Source of the DNA: Nostoc sp. NMS7
GTDB taxonomy: Bacteria > Cyanobacteriota > Cyanobacteriia > Cyanobacteriales > Nostocaceae
DNA: 64,000 bases
Assembly: GCF_017115085.1 (NCBI RefSeq)
Contig: NZ_JABXKJ010000228.1
Coordinates: 1 to 64,000, forward strand
Reading direction: 5' to 3'
Both the position numbers and the translations under genes were made by a program. The notes under the pieces are model-generated. The model saw nothing but the letters and a program-made list of their open reading frames with translations, searched no databases and was not told the origin of the DNA. Within the stretch, counting starts at the first letter, position 1. Each line of letters opens with the position of its first letter. Positions 33,447-42,430 of the stretch are shown piece after piece.

Positions 33447-35317
33447 GTAAATCAAACAAAAAGCGTCCTCCATCTGGAGAAATTCGCCAGAGCCAAATTT
33501 TATCTACTTTTGGCCCAGGGGCAATGGTGGATTTACCCGATTATTCCATACTAATTGGCGGACTCAACCACTGGCACGGTGACAAAAAACGTATTTACGA
33601 AGATCGATTAAAGGAACGAGTGGCTGACATTTTAGGGGTTAATGATATTGCCTTATATGCGCCACCTGTAGACGAGAAAGACCCGAAAGCATCTCGCACT
33701 GGAATTACAGCTTTTGCTTTCCCCACTTGGTTTGTTGCTCAAGTAGAAGAAACATGGCCTAAACCAAATGAAGCAGCGCCCAATGCCAAAGTTTACCGGA
33801 CACGTCCTCTACTACCTTGGGGTAGTTTGGTAACTGGTAAATATCTCAATGCTGACAGAAAGAAAGTGCCAGTCGTACCTGTGCGCTTTGTCCAAGCTTG
33901 TATTAATGGACACATCAAAGATATTGATTGGCGTGGTTTTGTCCACGAAAACTCTCAAGCTAACTGTCGAGGTCAGCTATGGTTTGATGAAGGCGGATCT
34001 GGCAACGATTTTGCTGATATTTTTGTGCGCTGTGAGGCTTGTAAAGCTCGTCGTCAATTATCAGATGCAACAGTACCCAATGGCAAGGTCTTAGGAAAGT
34101 GCGAAGGACATCGCCCTTGGCTCGGCCCCAAAGCTCAAGAACTCTGCATTTCTGAGACAACAGGGAAACCAGAATATAATCGGCTTTTGGTTCGCTCTGC
34201 CAGCAATGCTTACTTTTCCCAGATTCTCAGTGTCATTTCTCTACCAGATTCGGATGATGCTTTGCAAAAGGCTGTTGATTCAGTTTATGAAGACTTCCTT
34301 CAGTATGCAGAAAGTAGTGATGAAGTTAAAAAAGAACGCCGTAAGCAAAAAGTAGCTGCTGTTTTAGAAAAATTTAGTGATGAAGTAGTATGGGCAGAAA
34401 TCCAGCGCAGACAGGGTGGGCAAGGTAAGCAATATAAGGGTATTAAGCAAGTAGAAATCGAGACTTTGCTATCTAGTCCCTTTGAAGTCGGAGAAGATGT
34501 ACTAGAAAGTGACTTTTATGCTCGTGCGCGGAAATTAGATGGCATCAAACCAAAATTACTATCTCTTATAGAGAGCATCGTCTTAGTACACCGACTTAAG
34601 GAAGTTACTGCTCAAGTTGGCTTTACTCGCTTTGAGGCAATTATGCCTGATATTGACGGCGATTTAGATATTCAAGTCAGGCGAGCTGCTCTTGATATTG
34701 AGCCTACTTGGGTGCCAGCAATTGAAAATAGAGGCGAAGGCGTGTTCATCGCTTTCCGTAAAGAAGCAATTAATAATTGGCTTAAACGAAATGCTGTGCA
34801 GCAACGAGGGAAGAAATTAGCAAAAGGATTCGATATCTGGCGCAAGCAAAAAGGAATTGCCCAGGAGAAAGCCAAGTTCCCTGGATTACCTTATATTATG
34901 CTGCATTCCCTTTCACACCTGTTGATTGCAGCTGTGTCTTTGGAATGTGGTTATGCTGCTAGTTCAATTCGTGAACGCATTTATGCTGGCGAATCCGGCT
35001 ATGGCATTCTTTTATATACTGGTTCTCCTGGTTCGGAAGGTACTCTAGGGGGACTTGTACAAGTAGGAAACCGAATTGAATACCATTTGGGTGTTGCACT
35101 GGAGATGGGAAGGCTTTGTTCTAACGATCCAGTTTGCGCCCAGCATCAACCAGATGCCGAACAAGAGGATAGGTTTTTACATGGTGCTGCTTGTCACGGG
35201 TGTTTACTCATTGCTGAAACTTCTTGCGAACGACGCAATGAATTTCTTGACAGGGCATTGGTCGTTGCTACTGTTGAAGGGCCAGGGGCAGAATTCTTTG
35301 AGGATGTGAGAGTATGA
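33443..35317 (+). CDS. drmB: DrmB, DUF1998 protein of DISARM
   Basis: The 624-residue protein starts 'GEIRQSQILSTFGPGAMVDL', a typical DrmB opening, has a zinc-binding part with scattered CxxC pairs ('FVRCEACKARRQL'), and ends with the DUF1998 block 'HSLSHLLIAAVSLECGYAAS', 'GTLGGLVQVG' and 'CHGCLLIAETSCERRNEFLD'. DrmB partners DrmA. Overlaps of 4 bp with drmA (ATGA) and with drmC indicate translational coupling through the operon. It is intact. Confidence 0.92.
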   Translation: MSKSNKKRPPSGEIRQSQILSTFGPGAMVDLPDYSILIGGLNHWHGDKKRIYEDRLKERVADILGVNDIALYAPPVDEKDPKASRTGITAFAFPTWFVAQVEETWPKPNEAAPNAKVYRTRPLLPWGSLVTGKYLNADRKKVPVVPVRFVQACINGHIKDIDWRGFVHENSQANCRGQLWFDEGGSGNDFADIFVRCEACKARRQLSDATVPNGKVLGKCEGHRPWLGPKAQELCISETTGKPEYNRLLVRSASNAYFSQILSVISLPDSDDALQKAVDSVYEDFLQYAESSDEVKKERRKQKVAAVLEKFSDEVVWAEIQRRQGGQGKQYKGIKQVEIETLLSSPFEVGEDVLESDFYARARKLDGIKPKLLSLIESIVLVHRLKEVTAQVGFTRFEAIMPDIDGDLDIQVRRAALDIEPTWVPAIENRGEGVFIAFRKEAINNWLKRNAVQQRGKKLAKGFDIWRKQKGIAQEKAKFPGLPYIMLHSLSHLLIAAVSLECGYAASSIRERIYAGESGYGILLYTGSPGSEGTLGGLVQVGNRIEYHLGVALEMGRLCSNDPVCAQHQPDAEQEDRFLHGAACHGCLLIAETSCERRNEFLDRALVVATVEGPGAEFFEDVRV

Positions 35318-36108
35318 TGGCTTTTCTCCACCTGAGCCGTCCAGCCCTCGTTAATTTGGCAGTTGCTTTAGAAACTGGCAGACTTTCCCCGCCCTTTTCC
35401 ACATCCAATGTAGCGAACTATATTCCAGCAGCTTTGAATCGAGACATAGTTGATGAACTCAACCGCCTTAATGTCATCGGGGTACATTCCCAACATATTG
35501 CTTATACGCTGCGACTGCTGGCAGAAGAACGAAGTACATCCCAAGCTGTGAGCGATCGCGTTGATTTGGTTTGGACTGGCCCAGAAATTGCTGGTTCTCA
35601 AAGCCGCGATACTGGTGTTGTTGTGCGTGAGTTGTTTAGCACTGCCAAAATAAGCGTTCTCATTTCTAGCTTTGCTATTGATAAAAGACAAAAAGCACGA
35701 GAGTTATTTATGGTGCTGGCAGAACGAATGGATTTTAACCCAGAATTAAATGTGCGAATGTTTCTTAACGTCAACCGACCGCACAACAGTGAAGTGCCAA
35801 CATCTACTTTACTGCGAGAGTTTGCCAATACTTTTCGCCAAGATATTTGGCCAGGAAAAAGACTACCTGAAGTGTTTCACGATCCGCGATCGCTGGCAGT
35901 GGGTGTGGAATCGAAAGCTTGTTTACACGCCAAGTGTCTTGTTGTAGATAAGAAGCGTGTACTTGTGACCTCTGCCAATTTTACAGAAGCTGCTCACGAG
36001 CGCAATATCGAAGCTGGTGTATTACTCAATGACCCAGTGACGGCTATTGCTTTGCAAATGCAATTTGAAAGCTTAGTTACAAGAAACCTACTATCTAGAA
36101 TTTTATGA
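35314..36108 (+). CDS. drmC: DrmC, phospholipase D-like protein of DISARM
   Basis: The 264-residue protein carries one complete HKD motif, H205-A-K207-xxxx-D212 ('HAKCLVVD'), followed by 'TSANFTEAAHERNIEAG', the usual S-x-N and glutamate positions of a PLD-fold nuclease. One HKD per chain means it should act as a dimer. DrmC is the accessory PLD nuclease of DISARM and is reported to be dispensable for some activity. It is coupled to drmB and to the next gene by 4-bp overlaps. Confidence 0.92.
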   Translation: MMAFLHLSRPALVNLAVALETGRLSPPFSTSNVANYIPAALNRDIVDELNRLNVIGVHSQHIAYTLRLLAEERSTSQAVSDRVDLVWTGPEIAGSQSRDTGVVVRELFSTAKISVLISSFAIDKRQKARELFMVLAERMDFNPELNVRMFLNVNRPHNSEVPTSTLLREFANTFRQDIWPGKRLPEVFHDPRSLAVGVESKACLHAKCLVVDKKRVLVTSANFTEAAHERNIEAGVLLNDPVTAIALQMQFESLVTRNLLSRIL

Positions 36109-38420
36109 ACATTACTACTATCCTTGACCAAATAGACATGGGCAGCATTGCCCTACCAGAGTTCCAACGGGGTTACGTGTGGAATCGTGACCAAGTACGC
36201 GGGTTAATGAATTCGCTATATCGCAGACATCCCATTGGTAGCTTATTAGTATGGGAAACTAAAACCGAACAAGCAATTGACCATGCTCGTGGCAATGGTA
36301 AGCTTTCCACAGGCACAGTTAAACTGCTGCTAGATGGGCAGCAGCGCATCACCTCCTTCTATGGAATTGTGCGGGGTAGACCACCTCAGTTTTTTGATGG
36401 CAATATGCAAGCTTTCACTGGCTTGTATTTCAACTTGGAAGATGAAATATTTGAATTTTACGCTCCCGTCAAAATGAAGGATAACCCCTTATGGGTAAAT
36501 GTGACTGAATTAATGCAGCAAGGAGTAGGGGTTTTCATTGGGCATTTGCTCAAAATTCCAGAAATTCAATCTCAATTAAGTACTTACATCAGTCGCTTAA
36601 ATAAACTAGAAGGTATCAAAAATATCAATTTGCATATTGAAGAAGTCTCTGGTGAAGATAAAACAGTTGATGTTGTTGTAGAGATTTTTAACACTGTTAA
36701 TAGCGGAGGAACCAAACTATCCAAAGGTGATTTGGCACTAGCAAAAGTTTGCGCTCAATGGCCGGATGCCCGTAGTGAACTCAAAGCACGTTTGGCGAAA
36801 TGGAATAAAGCAGGTTTTGACTTTCGTTTGGAGTGGTTGCTGAGATGCATTAATGCAGTTATTACCGGAGAGGCAATGTTTTCCGCACTCAAAGATGTTA
36901 AGACTGCGACGTTTCAAGACGGGCTATATAAGGCAGAAAAAGCTATTGATACCCTGCTCAACCTGATTTCTGGGCGTTTAGGACTCGACCACAATCGGGT
37001 ACTCGGTGGTATTTACGCCTTTCCTGTCATGGTGCGTTACCTTGTTAGTCGTGGCGGACATCTTAAAGATCATAAAGAACGCGACAAGTTATTGTACTGG
37101 TACGTGCATACTTTACTGTGGGGACGTTACGCAGGCTCAACTGAGAGCGTTCTAGCCCAAGATTTACACGTATTGGAATCTGAAGATAATCCGCTAGACC
37201 AACTTATCGCCAACCTACGGCAAAATCGCGGAGACTTGGAAATCAAAGCTATTGACTTTCAAGGTTGGGGTATGGGAGCAAGGTTTTATCCATTAGTTTA
37301 TATGCTCACTCGCGTGCATCAAGCACAAGATTGGGATAGTGGCATCGAACTATCCAAACATCTTCTCGGTAAACATTGCTATTTGCAAGTCCATCATATT
37401 TTTCCGAAATCGCTACTTTCCAAAGCTGGATATCCCAAATTTGAAGTTAACGCGATCGCTAATCTGACATTTCTAACCCAAGAAACCAACCTCAAAGTCT
37501 CAAACCGACACCCTTCGGAGTATTTCGAGGCATTCGAGCAAACCCAACCGGGTGCAATCGCAACGCACTGGATACCAATGGAACGCAGTTTGTGGCAAAT
37601 TGAAAACTACCGTGATTTCTTAACCGCACGCCGTGAGCTTTTAGCTCAAGCTGCCAATAAATTTTTGAATAGCTTACTCGCTGGGGATATTCCAGAAGCA
37701 AAGGCGACAGGTTCTATTTTGCAAGAACAAGCGGAAAGCTCTACTGCGGTTGTAGCACTGGCTGAAGAACGAGTTCTGGAAGAATGTAATGTATGGGTGC
37801 AAGAGCAGGGATTACCGATTGGTGAATGGATGTACGAAATTGCTGATTCGACAGGAACAGTGAGTACAGTAATGGATTTAGCATGGCCCAATGGTTTGCA
37901 ATCCGGGAAAAGTCAACCAGTTGCCCTGATAATTGATGCAGATCAAGAAATAGAAGAGGCCGCAAATCGTCTTGGTTATCGCTATTTTACCGACATAGAC
38001 AGGTTTAAAAGCTATGTAATTCAAGAAGTTTTAGCTATTCAGTTTCCGCCACTAGAGGATTACAAAAAAGCTTTTATCGCTATTAGTTGTGAAATAACGA
38101 ATAGTCATAAAGCTATGCTGAGAGCGCATTACCACGCAGCCGAGCAAATTATTACTGCAACTGAGTTAGCAAAAGCGGCTGGATATGAACATTTTGGTGG
38201 TGCAAATCTCCAATACGCCAGAATCGCAGAACTGGTTGCAAATTACTTAAGCTATGTGCCACCTGAACGCGACGACAATGGTAAACCATTCTGGTCGCTA
38301 ATGTTGGCTTCGGGCTACTGGAAAATATTGGAAGATACCGAAAGTACTACTCAACGAGAATGGCAGTGGCAGTTACGGGAGCAGGTTAGTCAAGCTTTAG
38401 AAGATTTAGGTTGGGTATAA
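36105..38420 (+). CDS. DUF262-HNH nuclease coupled to the DISARM operon
   Basis: The 771-residue protein has an N-terminal DUF262 domain: 'IALPEFQRGYVWNRDQVRGL' and the nucleotide-binding/hydrolysing DGQQR (77-81), then 'FNTVNSGGTKLSKGDLALA'. A DUF1524-like HNH follows with 'VHHIFPKSLL' (H430-H431) and 'IANLTFLTQETNLKVSN'. After about residue 660 comes a further domain, 'RAHYHAAEQIITATELAKAA' and 'GGANLQYARIAELV', seen at the end of some HNH endonucleases. GmrSD-type enzymes of this class cut modified phage DNA. An ATGA overlap with drmC shows it is expressed as the last gene of this DISARM operon. Confidence 0.85.
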   Translation: MNITTILDQIDMGSIALPEFQRGYVWNRDQVRGLMNSLYRRHPIGSLLVWETKTEQAIDHARGNGKLSTGTVKLLLDGQQRITSFYGIVRGRPPQFFDGNMQAFTGLYFNLEDEIFEFYAPVKMKDNPLWVNVTELMQQGVGVFIGHLLKIPEIQSQLSTYISRLNKLEGIKNINLHIEEVSGEDKTVDVVVEIFNTVNSGGTKLSKGDLALAKVCAQWPDARSELKARLAKWNKAGFDFRLEWLLRCINAVITGEAMFSALKDVKTATFQDGLYKAEKAIDTLLNLISGRLGLDHNRVLGGIYAFPVMVRYLVSRGGHLKDHKERDKLLYWYVHTLLWGRYAGSTESVLAQDLHVLESEDNPLDQLIANLRQNRGDLEIKAIDFQGWGMGARFYPLVYMLTRVHQAQDWDSGIELSKHLLGKHCYLQVHHIFPKSLLSKAGYPKFEVNAIANLTFLTQETNLKVSNRHPSEYFEAFEQTQPGAIATHWIPMERSLWQIENYRDFLTARRELLAQAANKFLNSLLAGDIPEAKATGSILQEQAESSTAVVALAEERVLEECNVWVQEQGLPIGEWMYEIADSTGTVSTVMDLAWPNGLQSGKSQPVALIIDADQEIEEAANRLGYRYFTDIDRFKSYVIQEVLAIQFPPLEDYKKAFIAISCEITNSHKAMLRAHYHAAEQIITATELAKAAGYEHFGGANLQYARIAELVANYLSYVPPERDDNGKPFWSLMLASGYWKILEDTESTTQREWQWQLREQVSQALEDLGWV

Positions 38421-38470
38421 GTCAGGTATAAATCTTTCTAATTTAGTTACTTTCTGGAACGTAAATCTAT

Positions 38471-39907
38471 ATGGCTATTCTCTTCCAACTTATCGGTACA
38501 TTAATCAAGTGGACTGCGATCGCTATTATCTACCTCACACCCGTTCTAGGTGTTTGGTTAGCATCTTCCCTAGCTGCTTACAATAACCGTTCTACTTCTT
38601 TAGCCGTACTAGCAGGGGTGTTTCTGTTTCCCATCTTACCTATGCTCTGGGAACTACGGGCACGAAGCAAGGGCAGTCGGAGCAAAGAACGCATTTTGAC
38701 TTGGGGTGATCGCCTGACGCTCAGAACTCTTGTAATCAACTTTGTGGCGATCTCTGCCTTATTAGTATGGCAACCGCGTTTGAGTTTTGTAGCTCTCTCA
38801 ACGCGAGGCGACTGGATGCTGGGTGATTTACAAGGACAACCTGCACAGTTAATTCGACAGAATTTATTCAAGCTGGCAAATGGTTTGGAAGGAATGTATC
38901 TCAGCTTCAATAAAAATCCTTTTGAACGTTACGATGACGGCAGTAGCAAAGTCCAACCACAGCCCCAAACCGACCGAGATCCTTTTGATAATTTAAAACA
39001 GCAAAATACTGCCAAACCACAGCCTGCTAATAATACCAATGGTTGGGCGTGGCAAGGTATGGGAATACATCCCGCAGTTGCCAATATGCCCAGCAGTGTA
39101 GAGACAAGCATTGCATCAGTTGCTCAGTATATTGTTAGTAAGGAATCAGATCCGGTACAGCGAATTAAGGCTCTTCATGATTACGTTGCAGATCGAATTG
39201 GATAGGATGCTGAATCTTATTTTGCAGGGCAATATCCACCACAAGATGCCGAAACTGTATTTAGAACCCGTAAGTCTGTGTGTGCCGGCTATGCAAAATT
39301 ATTAGAAGCATTGGGTAAAGCGGCTGGAGAAGAAATCATTTATGTCGTAGGAGATGCACGGACTCAAACCAGCGACCTTAGCGGTCAAGGTCACGCGTGG
39401 AATGCAGCAAGAGTAAAAGGACAATGGTACTTAATTGATGCTACTTGGGATAGCGGTTATGTCGATCGCTCGTCAGGTTTTACAAAAAACTATCGTACTG
39501 AATACTTAATGCCGCCACCAGAAGTTATGGTGATTAGCCATTTTCCAAAAGATCCTGCTTGGCAGCTGTTATCAAATCCATTACCGCTTGGTGAGTTTTT
39601 GCGCCAGCCGATGATGAAACCAAAGTTTTTTGCTGATGGCTTGCAACTTGTCAGCCCTGTGCGGTCGCAGACGAATGTAGGTGATGAAGCAAAATTAGTT
39701 TTGGCAAATCCTAAGAATGTTTGGTTATTAGCCAGCTATAACTCAAAAGGTGGAGGCAACTCCCAATCTTGTGGTCACGCGGTACAAGGCGATCAAGTTA
39801 CTTGTAAGCTCCCTGCTTCCGGTTCCTATGAAATGCGCTTATTTACCTCTACTGAAAGTCAGGGTGAATTCAATTATGTAGGGCAATTAGAGTTTAACAA
39901 GTCGTGA
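38471..39907 (+). pseudogene. membrane-anchored transglutaminase-like protein with an in-frame TAG
   Basis: The full frame of 478 codons is interrupted only by TAG at 39203-39205 (codon 245), in 'YVADRIG-stop-DAESYF', where the related sequence would have a tyrosine. There is no shift: sequence on both sides is in the same frame. Two N-terminal hydrophobic helices (about 5-30 and 40-60, and another at 90-110) anchor it in the membrane. The transglutaminase-like triad is entirely downstream of the stop: C271 ('SVCAGYAKL'), H308 ('GHAWNAARV'), D323 ('LIDATWDSG'). Without suppression the enzyme is inactive. It follows the DUF262 gene by 50 bp. Confidence 0.8.
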
Positions 39908-40118
39908 TGATAAAAACTATGACTCTGCCTATAAAAAATATAACCATGTAAGCTCCATTCCTGTGTTAACGATAGCTTCAACTTGGGAATTATAAGAGGG
40001 TTAGCATTAGGCTGTAATTTATCAGTCCAATGCTACAAATTGCAAGATTATACAATCTGGCGATAAAGCAGAGATATATGCGATCGCTTCCTTAACATGA
40101 CATTAAAGATAACTAAAA

Positions 40119-40892
40119 ATGGTTCAGGGAATAGAGCATAAAGTCAAGGGTAATTCTATTGTCCCAGTCGGGGGAAAACTTCCGTATTACTTAGAATTGC
40201 AGACAAGTAGGCTATTAGATTTACTGGTCGTAATCGCTAAAAAAAATGATAATGATAAAAATTTAAGAACAAAAATTAATAAATATTTGTATTCAAAAAT
40301 TAGACCTGGATACTATTTAGAGATTAACGAACATTTACACCTAGCTTATGCAGACCAGCGTGATGGACACGGTACTAAGCACTGGTGGCGATTATTTTTT
40401 GATAGTTATTACCAAGAACAAGTAGAGCAGTTCACTCGTGGAAGTGCCTTGGCTGTACCAGGAATAGATACACCACACAATGACATTGGACGAGAAGTTA
40501 AGACTGATGTAAACCCTCTGTATGAATGGGGGGGAATGTACTTTCGCTCTAAAGCTGAAATCAAAATTGCTGAAGAACTGGATAACAAAGGGGTCTTATT
40601 CTTTGCTAATGTACGGGGTCGAATTGGACGACAAGGTTCTCCTATATCTGATGCAAGTGGTTGGCTGACAGGACGCATTGAAGTTGATTTTTTGGTGTTT
40701 TATAAGGGCAAGTCCATGATATTAGAAGTAGATGGTAATCACCATCAAGAATCTTTACAAATAACCAGAGATTATGTGCGAGATAGGGTGCTATTGCGAG
40801 AAGGTATTCCTACAGTTAGGTTTGAGGCTAAAGAATGCTTTGAACAGCCAGAAAACGTTGTGATTGAGTTCCTGAATATGTTTTTGGTTTAG
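40119..40892 (+). CDS. PD-(D/E)XK nuclease-like protein (DUF559 type)
   Basis: The C-terminal half of this 257-residue protein has a restriction-endonuclease-like core: 'FRSKAEIKIAEELDNKGVLF' (E near residue 151), 'IEVDFLVFYKGKSMILEVDG' giving the D and E-x-D positions near 192-207, and 'RDRVLLREGIPTVRFEAKEC'. This arrangement resembles DUF559/very-short-patch-like nucleases. The N-terminal half ('RPGYYLEINEHLHLAYA') is not recognised and may bind DNA or a partner. It is followed after 3 bp by another nuclease-like gene. Confidence 0.7.
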   Translation: MVQGIEHKVKGNSIVPVGGKLPYYLELQTSRLLDLLVVIAKKNDNDKNLRTKINKYLYSKIRPGYYLEINEHLHLAYADQRDGHGTKHWWRLFFDSYYQEQVEQFTRGSALAVPGIDTPHNDIGREVKTDVNPLYEWGGMYFRSKAEIKIAEELDNKGVLFFANVRGRIGRQGSPISDASGWLTGRIEVDFLVFYKGKSMILEVDGNHHQESLQITRDYVRDRVLLREGIPTVRFEAKECFEQPENVVIEFLNMFLV

Positions 40893-40895
40893 TTT

Positions 40896-42125
40896 ATGAG
40901 TCAACACCCAATAATTCTGATTCCACAGGCAATTAAAGACGCACAATTATCACTACCACCAATAGACATTATATTCACAGAAACCAAACCTCAAAAGCCC
41001 GGAATAGCACCAAAGAAAGTAAATTACACGCTGACAGTAATAGCAACTATATTTGCTGTAATTATTGCTTTCATTGTTTCTCAGTCAATATCTATACCAA
41101 GCTGGTTGACTTTATTAATAGCAATGGGAGCGATCACAGGTAATGTCTGGTATCAATTCACATCTTATCCTAAACGTCTACAAAAACATCATCAGGAAGT
41201 TGCAAATTATCCTATTAAGTTAAAAGAATACGAAGATAAAAAACATTTCTATGAAGATGATGTGAAAAAACTTAGAAGTCCTGAGAAAGTAAAAGAATAT
41301 CGCTTTAAGGAAGTACTAACTGTTTTAAGTCAAACTATACCTCATGATGGTAATAATCTTCAACCACCTATAGAAGGCCAAAATGAGAAGTTTTTTAAAG
41401 AGTACCTTAACCAACATTTTTCCCAAAATATTTACAAGAACTTACAGCTTATTATTCCTAACTACGAATACCCATACACCCCTGATTTTGCATACATCGA
41501 CCAGGGGCTGAAGCTATATATTGACATTGAGCTAGATGAACCTTATGTTTATCACACAGGCGCACCCACGCACTACCTTGGAGCTTGGAAAGACAACAAG
41601 CGCAATAATTTTTTTAATAAAAAAGGCTGGGTTGTAGTTCGTTTCAGCGAGGAGCAAGTAATCTGCTATCCCCACAGTTGCTGCAAGACCATCGCCCAAG
41701 TTATCGCTCAAATTATAGGGGACACTTCGACACTAAATCAGTTTGATAACATCTCAGACTTAGAGCAACAACGACAGTGGACAGAACAGGAAGCTGTAGA
41801 AATGGCAGCAAACAAGAAGCGAGATAATTATCTATGTCAAAACAACATATCTAATAGCAATCCTGTTATTCTAATGACATCGCTGATTAAAACCAAGCAA
41901 CAGGTTTCTCAACCATTGCCACCAAATAATATTACCTTGACTCGCACTCAGAGTCGTGGGGCTGCACGAGCAAGACATCGCGCTTTAAATTTATCTATTT
42001 CGCCACCAACAAAAAACACAACTTTATCTTCATTAGTAAGCTGTCCTTATTGCAGTGCAAAAGTTAAAACTACAAAACTTGAATTACATAAAACAAATAA
42101 ATGTCCTAAACGACCATTGCTATAG
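40896..42125 (+). CDS. membrane-anchored PD-(D/E)XK-like protein with zinc finger
   Basis: This 409-residue protein has two predicted membrane helices near the N-terminus (about 45-65 and 70-88), a cytoplasmic helical part, then a nuclease-like core 'YTPDFAYIDQGLKLYIDIEL' with D near 207 and D-x-E near 219-221, and 'RNNFFNKKGWVVVRFSEEQV'. A C-terminal CPYC...H...C zinc finger follows ('CPYCSAKVKT', 'HKTNKCPK'). The combination suggests a membrane-tethered DNA-end or invading-DNA nuclease. It is translationally close (3 bp) to the preceding nuclease-like gene. Confidence 0.65.
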   Translation: MSQHPIILIPQAIKDAQLSLPPIDIIFTETKPQKPGIAPKKVNYTLTVIATIFAVIIAFIVSQSISIPSWLTLLIAMGAITGNVWYQFTSYPKRLQKHHQEVANYPIKLKEYEDKKHFYEDDVKKLRSPEKVKEYRFKEVLTVLSQTIPHDGNNLQPPIEGQNEKFFKEYLNQHFSQNIYKNLQLIIPNYEYPYTPDFAYIDQGLKLYIDIELDEPYVYHTGAPTHYLGAWKDNKRNNFFNKKGWVVVRFSEEQVICYPHSCCKTIAQVIAQIIGDTSTLNQFDNISDLEQQRQWTEQEAVEMAANKKRDNYLCQNNISNSNPVILMTSLIKTKQQVSQPLPPNNITLTRTQSRGAARARHRALNLSISPPTKNTTLSSLVSCPYCSAKVKTTKLELHKTNKCPKRPLL

Positions 42126-42430
42126 GTGTGATAGCTCCTCTTCCTATATTTGAAAATTAAGTAATTCATTAGGTATAAAATAAATTAACCAATTTTGGTT
42201 CTTCGGTTACTTTTTGTTAAGCTTGAGATACGAATATTTTATTATTCCGTGGTAAGCGCAAAATTATTGATTCAATTAATACTATAAAACATAGTAACTT
42301 CTTAAAGTTGGCTACACATTGCGTCTTTTTGTCACTCAATGGCAACATAGCAAAAATGCCAGAGTAAATTCATTAGGTTTATACTGACAGTCAGTAACAA
42401 ATAATTTACTGCTAGCAGAAACATAAATTT
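42126..42430. other. 305-bp spacer before the helicase gene
   Basis: No coding frame. It is A+T-rich and probably holds the promoter of the helicase gene; TATAAA-like hexamers occur near 42285, but no convincing -35 partner is seen. No terminator hairpin is evident after the preceding gene. Confidence 0.4.
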
